NCBI GenBank assembly: GCA_964019155.1 | Contig: OZ025245.1 | Span: 3,054,343 to 3,118,342 of the forward strand | DNA length: 64,000 nucleotides | DNA from: Osedax fenrisi | Lineage: Eukaryota; Annelida; Polychaeta; Sabellida; Siboglinidae | Direction of reading: 5' to 3' | Shown here: piece by piece, positions 1-12,913 of the stretch | How the letters are laid out: each line of letters starts with the position of its first letter | Position numbering within the stretch: the first letter of the stretch is position 1 | Translations under genes and position numbers: made by a program | Notes under the pieces: generated by a model | Told to the model about the DNA's origin: nothing | Seen by the model: only the letters and a program-made list of their open reading frames with translations | Databases searched by the model: none

Positions 1-340
1 AAGTACCTATACAACGTTGAAGAATATTACATTATAAGTTATTATTCATAACTCATTGTTCATTTATACGTATAAGTATACTATAGTTACAACAACTTCC
101 TTATATGGGTATTAATATTCATTTGTGGATAGGAATATAATTATAGTATTATTTTAATAAGTATAATTTATTAATATTATATATATAAATAATGTAATGC
201 TACCTATTACAATATATTACCATTTACGTTTAATATATGTACACTGTACATTGTACATTGTACAGTATAGTAATAATAATACATATATGTATATATTGGT
301 GATAGAAACAAATAATAGTAAAATGTTATATATATTATAA
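1..340. other. AT-rich DNA, no gene seen
   Basis: Low-complexity AT-rich sequence with short TA runs and a small GTACA-rich stretch near 241-266. I see no coding potential, RNA gene or repeat boundary. Confidence 0.6.
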
Positions 341-834
341 GGTCAACTCTCAATATCTTAAACTCTCTATATCTCAGACCCCCCGCTAACTCAGACCCTC
401 TATATCTCAGACCCCCCGCTAACTCAGATTTGTTTACAAATGCTTAATTTGGTTTTGTACCTAGGTAAATACACGTAAAATTAATTTGATATCACAGACA
501 AATTTCTTTGATTCTTTTAATTCTGAGATAACGAGAATGTACTATATATAACTCAGAATCGAAGAACAAAATGAGTATGATATATCGAGTTTCTGAGATA
601 AGGAATTATGCTTATATTTATATATATATATATATATAATCAACTCTCGATAACTAGAAACCCCACTATTTCAAACTTTGTACGAGTCTAATTTGTTTTG
701 TATCTATATATATAGATAAATATATATATATATATATTATATATATATATAAATATAAGCATAATTCCTTATCTCAGAAACTCGATATATCATACTCATT
801 TTGTTCTTCGATTCTGAGTTAGCTGGAGTTGACT
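341..834. mobile_element. Foldback/TIR element E
   Basis: Two long inverted arms (551-620 and 750-819) are near-perfect reverse complements around a TA-rich centre. Short outer inverted ends GTCAACTC (342-349) and GAGTTGAC (826-833) bracket the unit. The left side holds a 33-bp direct duplication (about 365-427) containing CTCAGACCCCCCGCTAACTC. There is no ORF, so it would be a non-autonomous, MITE-like element. Its arm motif TTTCTGAGATA also occurs at the right end of element A, a possible family link. Ends and target duplication are not certain. Confidence 0.55.
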
Positions 835-1270
835 GCGTATATATATTCGAATATTATTTATAAAATCAATTATATATCTATTATTTGTTTCTTATATTTG
901 TATATATTATATGTATATTATTATATTTTAGTACATTATAGTTTACGAATATTATAAATCAGTAGACTATATATATATTATGGATTATAAAAGTAGATTA
1001 ATACAGTACTAACTCGAAATCATTTTCGTCCGAATTAGGTTTATAAAGTCTGATACTGGGGAACCTTTGTTCTTTGTATTTTCTACAGGTATACCCGTAC
1101 TTTTCACAATCAATAGACGCCACGATTATCTCATTATTTCCTCTGTGCATCTGTTGTAGTATTATTGTTATTGTTACGAATATTATTACGCCAGACTGAA
1201 TTTATTTAAATTTGAGAAGGAATTAATAATTTATTAACCTAATTTATAATCTGTCTAATTTAAATACATG
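835..1270. other. AT-rich spacer between elements E and A
   Basis: AT-rich sequence with no coding region or repeat that I recognise. Confidence 0.5.
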
Positions 1271-2163
1271 TAGGGGAAAGTAACCTAATACGGAAGCTTT
1301 AACAATAAATAGTATTAACTTTTTATGACTCATTATTTTTATCATTATTTTATCAAAAATTATAATATATTAATATTATATGATTATAGATATTATTGTA
1401 ATTTTAAAATTGTTTTTAATCTTTTAATTCCATATATAACGGGGGTGTCCGTATTCGGTACCCATGTCCGAATACGGACACCCTGTGTTATAATACGGAC
1501 ACCCTGTATACGACTAGATACACTATATATTATTGATGAATCAATCAGACAAATTACAATTACGTTATTTATAATTAATTTTATAAAAAATTTATTGTAA
1601 TTTAATTAGTTAATAATTTATTTATTTTTATTATTTTTTAATTAATAATACAATTTAAGTATCTAAATAATAATTTTTTTAGAATTAGTTTTATTGGTGG
1701 TATTAATATTATAACGCACGCGATTTTTATGAAAATAAGAATTGTTCATATGCTGCGCGCTGATTGGTTATAGGGTGTCCGTATTAAGACATTTAGAGTG
1801 TCCGTATTAGGAACTTATATGACCTCTAGTTATATGCTTATAACTTAATGAATATTTGATACAAAATATAGAAATTAAAAATACAATTTTTAGAATGCTT
1901 TATTTTTTAATAATATAGTGATATCATTTTATATCGATACATTTGTATAATCTTGAGAAAGTTTACCTTATTTTTCATAAATTTAAAAACGTAATAAAAA
2001 AATCAGTTTATTGGATATATTAGCAATATTTTGTATCATTCAAAAATAAAAAAATACTTTTTTAGACTATTTTTATAATTATGAATATTTTATTAGTTAA
2101 AAATTTTTTTGTAGGATTTATGGTTTCTGAGATACCGAGAGTGTCTGTATTCGGTTACTTTCA

Positions 2164-2167
<4 letters not shown>
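1271..2167. mobile_element. Non-autonomous TIR element A
   Basis: The left end TAGGGGAAAGTAACCTAATA (from 1271) is matched in inverse by the right end, GGTTACTTTCACCTA (to 2167), so the TIRs are imperfect and lie next to TA dinucleotides. The motif GTGTCCGTATTA or close variants recurs near both ends: a hairpin pair at 1443-1458 and 1468-1483, a third copy at about 1491-1506, two copies at 1773-1809, and variants in the TIRs. The interior is AT-rich and non-coding. Layout and ends resemble element B. Inference: a mobile element whose iterated motifs bind a transposase supplied in trans. No transposase is visible. Confidence 0.65.
1443..1506. other. Subterminal motif hairpin of element A
   Basis: GGGTGTCCGTATTCGG and its reverse complement face each other across about 9 bases, followed 8 bases on by TAATACGGACACCCTG. 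The triplet sits about 170 bp inside the left end, the same place and arrangement as the triplet in element B. Confidence 0.6.
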
Positions 2168-2214
<47 letters not shown>

Positions 2215-3728
2215 ACATGTATATACCCTATATTCTATATACATAAATTTCAAATAATGTACCCACTATACTATATATATATATTTATATATATATATAT
2301 ATGCACAAACAATATTAGATAAATTATCAGTACTTCTCATAAGACTATAGTTATTCGTATACTTACCTACATACATATATGTATATATTTAGGTAGTATT
2401 CATGAATAACTTGACAATTATGCATAGTAATAACAGTATAACATAACAGTATAACATAACAGTATAACATAACTATAATACACCTATAGGTATGTATTAC
2501 AACTGCATGTATTACAGGCACCATACCTGTATACGCTATATCATGCACTATTAACTATAGACATGTATATGTGACATAGACCTCTACGGATTACATATGA
2601 TGTTTGTACCCCCTATACCCCCATTACCCCCACCCTTCCTAGCACTTGTTTAATCCATAGCTATGTATGAAGCGTCAGAGTGTCAATTCACATAAAACTA
2701 TTGATATTATATAAAATAATCTTTAAAATATTGATAAAATATTTGTTTACATAATATCTTTAGTGTTTTTTTATAAAATTGGTATTTCATTTTAGTATTA
2801 CATTTTATTTATGAAATCTAATTTAATAGTATATTAAATCAATATATGCTGCTATTTTATTTATGAAATTAAATTTAATAATATATTAAATCATTATTTA
2901 ATAAATATGAGGAATCAACAGTAAAGTTTTCTTTTTTAAATAAATATATGCTGCCATACAAAAACTATCTCCTTAAGGGTGACAATACAAATTTACAACA
3001 ACAAATAAATTATTAATTTTATAGTAGATGATATTTTTTAAATATAAAATATTTACTTTAAAATTATATATAAATTATATATTTATTTAAAAAAAACTCT
3101 TAGGAGTTCGTTTATTTTTATATTTTAATTTTATTTTTAAATATCAAAATTTATTATCTAAATAATGATATATAACATGTTATTTAAAAGTAAAAATAAG
3201 TATAATAAATTTGAATGTTAAAATATCAGCTCATCAAAAAAAAACAATATAAAAGTAAAACTTTAGGAATCTATATATTTCTGAACATTTTAATCATTTT
3301 TTCACTTTTTTCAATTCCCCTCAATGTTGAACCTTTTGATGAATCTTTATAACATTTTCTGAGTATATATAATATATTATTAATAATATATTAAATGATT
3401 AAAATATATTCATAAATCCTATAGATACATATATATTACATAGTATCATATACTCGTTTTCTTCATCTTACCATCATCTAATAATATAGTCACTATTTAA
3501 CTTTTATATATATGAATACTATCTATATAATAAAATAAAATGTTATAAATATACAATATTTAAAAGAGATGATTATAGACAAATTAAATTAAAATGATAG
3601 TAAAATATTTATATATTTTTTTAAATATCACTGCCCTTTATTTTCAATTTAATTTAATTATTAAAACTACATAAATTTGTATCAAATTGGTAAATTTATT
3701 TAAATCTTTATAAACTTAATCATACTAA

Positions 3729-3776
<48 letters not shown>

Positions 3777-4032
3777 TACAACCTAAAACTAAAACTCTAA
3801 TTCTCATCATCAAATATTTATATAATTATATAACTTAATATATATATATATATAAATATTTAATAAGACATAAACGAAATTTGTCATTCTCTAATAAATT
3901 ATAATGTAGATTTAAAAAATAAATAAAATATATTGATTAAATAAAAATTACCATATGTTATATAGAATGGCTTATAATGAGAAAAATACATTTCTCATTT
4001 ATACCGTTTTAATTTATAATATACTTACCTTA
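2168..4032. other. AT-rich DNA with microsatellites, no gene seen
   Basis: Contains TA dinucleotide runs (about 2168-2211, 3731-3771 and shorter ones), three 14-bp units of AACAGTATAACATA type at about 2430-2475, and C-rich patches near 2610-2640. Short frames here are low-complexity and AT-driven. I see no gene, RNA or mobile element boundary. Confidence 0.55.
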
Positions 4033-4272
4033 TCAGGTCGAGCTTGCTCGGCAATTTATAACACGTTCTTTCCATGTATCCCTTTCTTTCATCGCAGCTG
4101 GTAATTCCTCGGTTCTACATCCAGTATCTTTCACCAGTTGATCGATATATGTTAAGGGCGGTCTTCCTCGAAATCGTTTGCCATGAGATGGTTGCCAGAG
4201 TAGTAAGTTGCTTGATAGTTCGCCTTCGCTTCTCCATCAATGTCCTGCAAATCGTAATCGTTGTTCTCGTAT
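4033..4272 (-). pseudogene. LINE reverse transcriptase C-terminal remnant
   Basis: Read on the minus strand, this GC-richer island encodes the end of a non-LTR retrotransposon ORF2. In order: IREQRLRFAGH, a TGA where related elements usually have Cys, WRSEGELSS, LLLWQPSHGKRFRGRP, TYIDQLVKDTG, ELPAAMKERDTWKERV and a terminal SST followed by TGA TAA. The GH.WR, HGKR.RGRP and YIDQL..DTG blocks are characteristic of the post-RT C-terminal region of animal LINEs. Endonuclease and RT domains are absent. The fragment stops 3 bases before the left end of element B and does not resume beyond B's right end, so it was truncated before or at that insertion. The RT class is not assigned. Confidence 0.85.
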
Positions 4273-4440
4273 AGCTAGGGGAATTATGTCTAATACGGGC
4301 CACTTTTTATTGTATCAAATAACTTTTTTATTTATGATTATAAATTAATGAAATTTTATCACAATTCAGATATTATAAACGTCAATAACATTACAATTTC
4401 AATTTTTGTAAAAATGTTATTTATCGTCAAAAATGTGCCC

Positions 4441-4495
4441 GGCCCGTATTGCAAACAATGTTTGTAATACGGGCCAGGTGGTTTTAATACGGGCC
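4441..4495. other. Subterminal motif hairpin of element B
   Basis: GGCCCGTATTGCAAACA (4441-4457) faces its near reverse complement (4459-4475), with a third TAATACGGGCC at 4485-4495 in the orientation of the second. The arrangement copies that of element A with GGGCC replacing GGACA. Confidence 0.65.
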
Positions 4496-4689
4496 GGGTG
4501 AAACATCCAATAGATGGCGAAAGTAGTTATCATTTTTCAACCAATCAAATGAATTGTTATATTGATGATACAATTTTCACGCTATACGAATACTTATCAC
4601 GCATACTTTAATTTATTTCAGTGATTTAAACTAATTTACACCATAGTGAACTAAGGCAACCTACTAATGTAACCTATGTATCTAGTAGA

Positions 4690-7600
4690 TATTATCTACG
4701 TTATTTATGAGTATTATAATGATTATTACTACGAGTATTACATGAGTATTATAATACTATAAGAGTATTATAAGATTATTGTAATACTATAAGAGTATTA
4801 CAAGAGTATTATAATACTATAAGAGTATTATAAGAGTATTATAATACTATAAGAGTATTATAAGAGTATTATAATACTATAAGAGTATTATAAGAGTATA
4901 ATTATTGTAATACTATAAGAGTATTAAATGAGTATTATAATACTATAAGAGTATTATAAGATTATTGTAATACTATAAGAGTATTATAAGATTATTGTAA
5001 TACTATAAGAGTATTACATGAGTATTATAATACTATAAGAGTATTATAAGAGTATAATTATTGTAATACTAAAAGAGTATTATAATACTATAAGAGTATT
5101 ATAAGATTATTATAATACTATAAGAGTATTACAAGAGTATTATAATACTATAAGAGTATTATAAGATTATTATAAGAATATTATAAAACTATAAGAGTAT
5201 TATAAGAGTATAATTATTGTAATACTATAAGAGTATTACATGATTATTATAATACTATAAGAGTATTATAAGAGTATAATTATTGTAATACTATAAGAGT
5301 ATTACATGAGTATTATAATACTATAAGAGTATTATAAGATTATTGTAATACTATAAGAGTATTATAAGATTATTGTAATACTATAAGAGTATTACATGAG
5401 TATTATAATACTATAAGAGTATTATAAGAGTATAATTATTGTAATACTATAAGAGTATTATAATACTATAAGAGTATTATAAGAGTATTATAATACTATA
5501 AGAGTATTATAAGAGTATAATTAGTGTAATACTATAAGAGTATTACATGAGTATTATAATACTATAAGAGTATTATAAGAGTATAATTATTGTAATACTA
5601 TAAGAGTATTATAATACTATAAGAGTATTATAAGATAATTGTAATACTATAAGAGTATTACAAGAGTATTATAATACTATAAGAGTATTATAAGAGTATT
5701 ATAATACTATAAGAGTATTACAAGAGTATTATAAAACTATAATTGTATTATAAGAGTATAATTATTGTAATACTATAAGAGTGTTACAAGAGTATTATAA
5801 TACTATAAGAGTATTATAAGAGTATTATAATACTATAAGAGTATTATAAGAGTATTATAATACTATAAGAGTATTATAAGAGTATAATTATTGTAATACT
5901 ATAAGAGTATTACATGAGTATTATAATACTATAAGAGTATTATAAGATTATTGTAATACTATAAGAGTATTACAAGAGTATTATAATACTATACGAGTAT
6001 TATAAGAGTATTATAATACTATAAGAGTATTATAAGAGTATAATTATTGTAATACTATAAGAGTATTACATGAGTATTATAATACTATAAGAGTATTATA
6101 AAATTATTGTAATACTATAAGAGTATTATAAGATTATTGTAATACTATAAGAGTATTATATGAGTATTATAATACTATAAGAGTATTATAAGAGTATAAT
6201 TATTGTAACACTATAAGAGTATTACAAGAGTATTATAATACTATAAGAGTATTATAAGATTATTATAATACTATACAAGTATTACAAGAGTATTATAATA
6301 CTATAATAGTATTATAAGAGTATTATAAAACTATAATTGTATTATAAGAGTATAATTATTGTAATACTATAAGAGTATTACAAGAGTATTATAATACTAT
6401 AAGAGTATTATAAGATTATTATAATACTATACAAGTATTACAAGAGTATTATAATACTATAAGAGTATTATAAGAGTATTATAATACTATAAGAGTATTA
6501 TAATAGAATAATTCAGTCTGGGGTCGATGGCTCAGTGGGACAACCAAAAGCTAGTAAGCCAGAGGTCCCGGGTTCGACTCCAGATAGTTCTTGTTTTTCT
6601 CTTGTGTTTATCAAGAATTTAATAAACGATAAATCAAAACACAAGAAAAAAAATGTTACTATTTGTTTTGTATTGTCCGGGGCTCCTCACAGTTATTTAT
6701 AACATGTACAAGTCTATGACTTCTTGAGGGGTCCATTTGTATCCGATATTATTATATGTGCGATTCAATAAATAAATATTATATTATTATTATTATAAGA
6801 GTATTATAATACTATAAGAGTATTATAAGAGTATAATTATTGTAATACTATAAGAGTATTACATGAGTATTATAATACTATAAGAGTATTATAAGATTAT
6901 TGTAATACTATAAGAGTATTACAAGAGTATTATAATACTATAAGAGTATTATAAGAGTATTATAATACTATAAGAGTATTATAAGAGTATAATTATTGTA
7001 ATACTATAAGAGTATTACATGAGTATTATAATACTATAAGAGTATTATAAGATTATTGTAATACTATAAGAGTATTATAAGATTATTGTAATACTATAAG
7101 AGTATTACATGAGTATTATAATACTATAAGAGTATTATAAGAGTATAATTATTGTAATACTATAAGAGTATTATAATACTATAAGAGTATTATAAGATTA
7201 TTATAAGAATATTATAAAACTATAAGAGTATTATAAGAGTATAATTATTGTAATACTATAAGAGTATTACATGATTATTATAATACTATAAGAGTATTAT
7301 AAGATAATTGTAATACTATAAGAGTATTACAAGAGTATTATAATACTATAAGAGTATTATAAGAGTATTATAATACTATAAGAGTATTATAAGAGTATAA
7401 TTATTGTAATACTATAAGAGTATTACATGAGTATTATAATACTATAAGAGTATTATAAGATTATTGTAATACTATAAGAGTATTACAAGAGTATTATAAT
7501 ACTATAAGAGTATTATAATAGTATTATAATACTATAAGAGTATTATAATAGTATTATAATACTATAAGAGTATTATAAGAGTATTATAATACTATAAGAG

Positions 7601-9530
7601 TATTATAAGAGTATACTTATTGTAATACTATAAGAGTATTACATGAGTATTATAATACTATAAGAGTATTATAAGAGTATTAATATACTATAAGAGTATT
7701 ATAAGAGTATTATAATACTATAAGAGTATTACAAGAGTATTATAATACTATAAGAGTATTATAAGATTATTATAAGAATATTATAAAACTATAAGAGTAT
7801 TATAAGAGTATAATTATTGTAATACTATAAGAGTATTACATGATTATTATAATACTATAAGAGTATTATAATATTATTGTAATACTATAAGAGTATTACA
7901 TGAGTATTATAAGATTATTGTAATACTATAAGAGTATTACAAGAGTATTATAATACTATAAGAGTATTATATGAGTATTATAATACTATAAGAGTATTAT
8001 AAGAGTATTATAATACTATAAGAGTATTATAAGAGTATACTTATTGTAATACTATAAGAGTATTACATGAGTATTATAATACTATAAGAGTATTATAAGA
8101 GTATTAATATACTATAAGAGTATTATAAGAGTATTATAATACTATAAGAGTATTATAATATTATTGTAATACTATAAGAGTATTACATGAGTATTATAAG
8201 ATTATTGTAATAATATAAGAGTATTACAAGAGTATTATAATACTATAAGAGTATTACATGAGTATTATAAGATTATTGTAATACTATAAGAGTATTACAA
8301 GAGTATTATAATACTATAAGAGTATTATATGAGTATTATAATACTATAAGAGTATTATAAGAGTATTATAATACTATAATTATACTCTTAAGAGTATTAT
8401 AAGAGTATAATTATTGTAATACTATAAGAGTATTACATGAGTATTATAATACTATAAGAGTATTATAAGAGTATAATTATTATAATACTATAAGAGTATT
8501 ATAATACTATAAGAGTATTATAAGATTATTATAATACTATAATAGTATTACAAGAGTATTATAATACTATAAGAGTATTATAAGAGTATAATTATCGTAA
8601 TACTATAAGAGTATTACATGATTATTATAATACTATAAGAGTATTATAAGATAATTTTAATACTATAAGAGTATTACAAGAGTATTATAATACTATAACA
8701 GTATTATAAGAGTATTATAATACTATAAGAGTATTACAAGAGTATTATAATACTATAAGAGTATTATAAGAGTATAATTATTGTAATACTATAAGAGTAT
8801 TACATGAGTATTATAATACTATAAGAGTATTATAAGATTATTGTAATCCTATAAGAGTATTATAATACTATAAGAGTATTATATGAGTATTATAATACTA
8901 TAAGAGTATTATAAGAGTATTATAATACTATAAGAGTATTATAAGAGTATAATTATTGTAATACTATAAGAGTATTACATTAGTATTATAATACTATAAG
9001 AGTATTATAAGATTATTATAATACTATACAAGTATTACAAGAGTATTATAATACTATAAGAGTATTATAAGAATATTATAAAACTATAAGAGTATTATAA
9101 GAGTATAATGATTGTAATACTATAAGAGTATTACATGATTATTATAATACTAGAAGAGTATTATAAGATAATTGTAATACTATAAGAGTATTATAAGAGT
9201 ATTATAATACTATAAGGGTATTATAAGAGTATAATTATTGTAATACTATAAGAGTATTACATGAGTATTATAATACTATAAGAGTATTATAAGATTAGTA
9301 TAATACTATAAGAGTATTACAAGAGTATTATAATACTATAAGAGTATTATAAGAGTATTATAATACTATAAGAGTATTATAAGAGTATTATAATACTATA
9401 AGAGTATTATAAGAGTATTAATATACTATAAGAGTATTATAAGAGTATTATAATACTATAAGAGTATTATAAGAGTATAATTATTATAATACTATAATAT
9501 TATTGTAATACTATAAGAGTATTACAAAAG
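4690..9530. repeat. AT-rich satellite, about 30-bp units
   Basis: Thousands of bases are built from variants of AATACTATAAGAGTATT followed by ATAAGAGTATTAT or ATTATTGTAATACT. The core is itself a near palindrome (AATACT...AGTATT), so each unit can form a small hairpin. Higher-order blocks recur, for example units ending in ACATGAGTATT or in AAGATTATTGT. The array is interrupted once by a SINE. There is no coding content and no CRISPR-like spacer structure. Confidence 0.9.
6515..6790 (+). mobile_element. tRNA-derived SINE
   Basis: The head is a degenerate tRNA. An A box TGGCTCAGTGGG (6528-6539) and a B box GGTTCGACTCC (6571-6581) match the Pol III consensus with about 31 bases between them, which predicts transcription on the plus strand. 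A unique body with a GC-richer segment (about 6675-6745, including GTCCGGGGCTCCTCAC) follows, then an AATAAATA-type and ATT-rich tail. The T-arm stem does not pair fully, so this is not a functional tRNA gene. It interrupts the AT satellite and must be younger than that part of the array. The body was not matched to a named SINE domain. Confidence 0.85.
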
Positions 9531-9534
9531 TATA

Positions 9535-10296
9535 ATGCAAGTGCAATAAGAATATGTATTATAATTAATTATATGCAGTTATAACTAAACTAATGTATAC
9601 AAAAAACTAACCAATAAGACGTACACTCAGGTAAATACTGTGTTATACGGTTGTATGAGGATGACGTGAGAAGGCAGTTATGTCCAGTTAGGAAGTGAAG
9701 AAGAAAGCCACAACTAGAATATAGGATAGATGATACTATGTTAACGGCTAGTGGATATTGCAGTGATATAACGAATTCGTATGCTTATATAAACATTAGC
9801 GTGGAATCATCGAAGCTGAAGCGACGCTATTGGTTATACGTTCTTGAGTGAGGGCCTAGATTCCTATTGTCGCTGTTAATTATACGCGCTAGTCGAGAAT
9901 ATCAATATAAAAAAAGTTTCTTTGTATCGATTGTCACGACACAACACCAAACAATATGGCGCTATAGTTACGGTCAGTTATGTGAACGCCTTTGTTTTGA
10001 CGACTTGTATGACGTAACACATATAACAATGAGTACGTAATATTAACTAAGCTATATTTAGAACATATTATGTAATCGTATAAAGTATATGTTTATTAAA
10101 ATTGCATATTTAACTTATTAATACAATTTAAGTATATATCCTACAGTATTTATTAACCATATACAATATATCATATATGATTCGTATACGAATGATCAAT
10201 ACAATATATAAGTAATATCTTAAAATAATTCTTAAATTATTTAAAATATATAATAAATAATTATAATATTATATATGATAATTAGTAGGGTCATTA

Positions 10297-10358
<62 letters not shown>

Positions 10359-10731
10359 CATACATATAAATACATATATAATTGCACACACATATGTACT
10401 GACAATATATAGTAGCTATAGTACGACACGTATTAATAGCAATGGCCAACAAACAACCCGACTATTTTCTTAATTTACTATAATCTTCTAATTTCTTAGA
10501 TGAACTCCGTTTTAATATCATAATTTATCATTATAACACACTGAACAGTATATATTTACTATGATGCTACTTAAAAGTATATTTACAGTAATATTAAAAA
10601 TATAGATCAAATATCAATGCAAAACTTTACTTACATTATCCTGTAGATACCCTGATCAGTAGTATACTATGATACTGATCAGGACATTTACAGTAATATT
10701 TTGTAAAAACATAAATTTAAACATATATTTA

Positions 10732-10788
<57 letters not shown>

Positions 10789-11907
10789 CTATATCGATTT
10801 ATCTATCGGGAGGAAATGCATTTAAATATTAATATAACTATTACTATTACGTTATACGATTACATAATATATTCTAAATATATCTTAGTTAATATTACGT
10901 ACTCATTGTTATATGTGTTACGCATCGATATAAAGAAAGTGGATAAGCAATTGAATGTAGTCTATGGCACTATCCGCTACGAGCGCTACAGTCGAAACCC
11001 ACTATCTGGCCCACTACTTTTTATTTATAATAATATGTATTTATCATATATATATATTGATAATCACTACCAATTTTAATGTACTATCTATACTACAAAT
11101 AAAATTATATATTTAAAATACATAATATCAACATTCCTCGTAATTTTGTGTATTTAAATTGAAGATATAATACTATTTTATTGATTTTATTGATATTTAT
11201 AATTTAAATCCATTGATATAGATAGATGTCACTTAAATCTATTTCGACGAAAAGACTACTGTTTTGATATTTGACATATATAATATGACTAATATCCAAT
11301 CAAAATAACTGATACCATTTTGTAAATTTATCGATAAAAGTGTCATTCACGTGTCTATCTTTTACATGCATTGCGTGCGTCAATTGCTTATCCACTTTCT
11401 TTATATCGATGGTGTTACGTCATACAATTGTCAAAACAAAGGCGTTCACATATCTGACCGTAACTATAGCGCCATATTGTTTGGTGTTGTGTCGTGACAA
11501 TCGATACAAAGAAACTTTTTTTATATTGATATTCTCGACTAGCGCGTATAAATAACAATGACAATATGAATTTCGGATGTCACTCAAGATATTATTAACC
11601 AATAGTATGACTTCAGCCACAACGGTCCATGCTATATAAACATACGAAATCGTTATATTACCGCAAAACTCCTCGATGTTAACATCGTGTCCTCTGTCAT
11701 ATATTCTAGTTTTAGATTCTTCTACACTTCTTAACTGGACATTACTCCTTCTCACGTGATACCCACAGAACCATATCACATAGTATATACCGGAGTGTAC
11801 ACTGTACGTCGTATTGGTTAGTTTGTAGTTAATATTAGTTTAATTATACAGTTATAACTGAATATAATTAATTGTAATACATGGCATTATCCTGGACAAT
11901 TGCATTA
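9535..11907. repeat. Three-branched foldback repeat
   Basis: Three inverted pairs share one junction: 9535-10016 with about 11411-11907, 10017-10085 with about 10846-10919, and about 10924-10955 with 11381-11411. The order is a-b-b'-c-c'-a', which as a single strand would fold into a T or three-way shape. The outer arms are diverged with small indels, so the structure is not recent. A 119-codon minus-strand frame in the right arm is broken in the left arm and resembles no family. The loops hold TA repeats (about 10297-10353), an AAT run (about 10735-10788) and a copy of an element F segment. Confidence 0.7.
10500..10705 (-). repeat. Dispersed copy of element F right part
   Basis: The reverse complement of this stretch matches about 59155-59365, including ACTGTTCAGTGTGTTATAA and TACTACTGATCAGGGTAT (TACTACTGAGCAGGGTAT at 59 kb). 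It is a diverged partial copy lying in the loop of the foldback, which shows that element F-type sequence is dispersed and older than some of the rearrangement here. Confidence 0.65.
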
Positions 11908-12111
11908 AATACTGCATCTACTTGGATAAATTAATTTATTGATATAACATATTAAGCTATATATTGAACTTAATCTATATTATATTAGATTATTTATAAT
12001 TTTCAGTATATCATTAAATCTAATACTAGATCAAAACTATATAAAAACAAGTTTACAAATACCAATTATATTAATTTAATGTGTAGTTTCAATATATATA
12101 ATAAATTAATA

Positions 12112-12153
<42 letters not shown>

Positions 12154-12159
12154 TATATT

Positions 12160-12506
12160 CTGTAGATTAATTATATATTTGCGATCAATTTTATTTAATT
12201 AATCTATAATTATTTACATATTATATCCCTACTTATTTATAAATATTTAAAATTAAATTTGCGAGAGATTATTGGTATATAAATCGTAATAATATGTTAC
12301 TTTAATAACTAATAATATAATTAGAATATTAAATTATAAACAGATATAAAATATAAATGCAAATATTAAAATAAAAAACACCCCTTATTAATAGAAATGT
12401 GATACTAAATAAATCTTGTATATATATTTTTTTGATTTGAACAATAGTTACTGAGATATCGCAGTGGCCCGTATTACACACCGGCCCGTATTAGACATAA
12501 TTCCCA

Positions 12507-12545
<39 letters not shown>

Positions 12546-12913
12546 TATGTAATTAGTATTACTATTAGTATTACTATTACTATTACATTTACTATTACTA
12601 TTACTATTACTATTACTATTACTATTACTGTTATTGTTATTGCTAAATGAAATAACACACCACTATGGGTTTTTTTTTGAAAAGCGAATATCTGGGTATA
12701 GTAGTAATAGTATTTTATAAATATTTTATATCTGTTTATAATTTAATATTCTAATTATATTAATAGTTATTAAAGTAACATATTACTACGATTTATATAC
12801 CAATAATCTCTCGCAGATTTAATTTTTAATATATCTATATAAGTAGGGATATAATATGTAAATAATTGTAGATTAATTAAATAAAATTGATCGCAAATAT
12901 ATAATTAATCTAG
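12160..12913. repeat. Inverted repeat spanning the right end of element B
   Basis: Arms 12160-12350 and about 12725-12913 are strong reverse complements, sharing GCGATCAATTTTATTTAATT and GCGAGAGATTATTGGTATAT. B's terminal motifs lie in the loop, so the right arm is an inverted copy of B's subterminal DNA outside the element. The loop also holds a TTACTA microsatellite (about 12548-12640) and GGTTTTTTTTTGAAAAGCGA plus TCTGGGTATA, recurring in variant form at about 12976-13004. Confidence 0.7.

Larger units (their letters stand above)
4276..12507. mobile_element. 8.2 kb TIR element B
   Basis: The left end TAGGGGAATTATGTCTAATA and the right end TTAGACATAATTCCCATA are inverse copies over about 20 bases, both running into the family motif TAATACGGGCC. 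More motif copies lie at 4441-4495 (hairpin plus a third copy) and 12464-12490. The interior holds a 4.8 kb satellite, a SINE and a foldback, but no transposase. Similar ends and subterminal layout tie it to element A. It abuts a LINE fragment. The large size may reflect satellite growth inside a smaller element. Alternative: two solo ends flanking unrelated repeats. Confidence 0.55.

Noticed and set aside
4074..4274. 66-codon plus-strand frame and a 62-codon minus frame at 4115-4303
   Set aside because: Shadows of the LINE fragment, whose real frame is the minus-strand one containing HGKRFRGRP and YIDQLVKDTG.
6515..6590. Functional tRNA gene
   Set aside because: Promoter boxes fit but the T-arm stem and acceptor pairing do not; the body and tail are those of a SINE.
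4690..9530. CRISPR-like regular repeats
   Set aside because: Units are contiguous and degenerate with no unique spacers, in a eukaryotic context. The 189- and 204-bp arrays are ordinary satellites too.
11420..11779. 119-codon minus-strand frame
   Set aside because: Its partner in the left foldback arm (about 9640-10010) is interrupted, and no domain is seen.
9535..11907. Parvovirus-type terminal hairpin
   Set aside because: The a-b-b'-c-c'-a' order is similar, but no replication or capsid gene is nearby, arms are diverged and AT-rich, and length is far greater.
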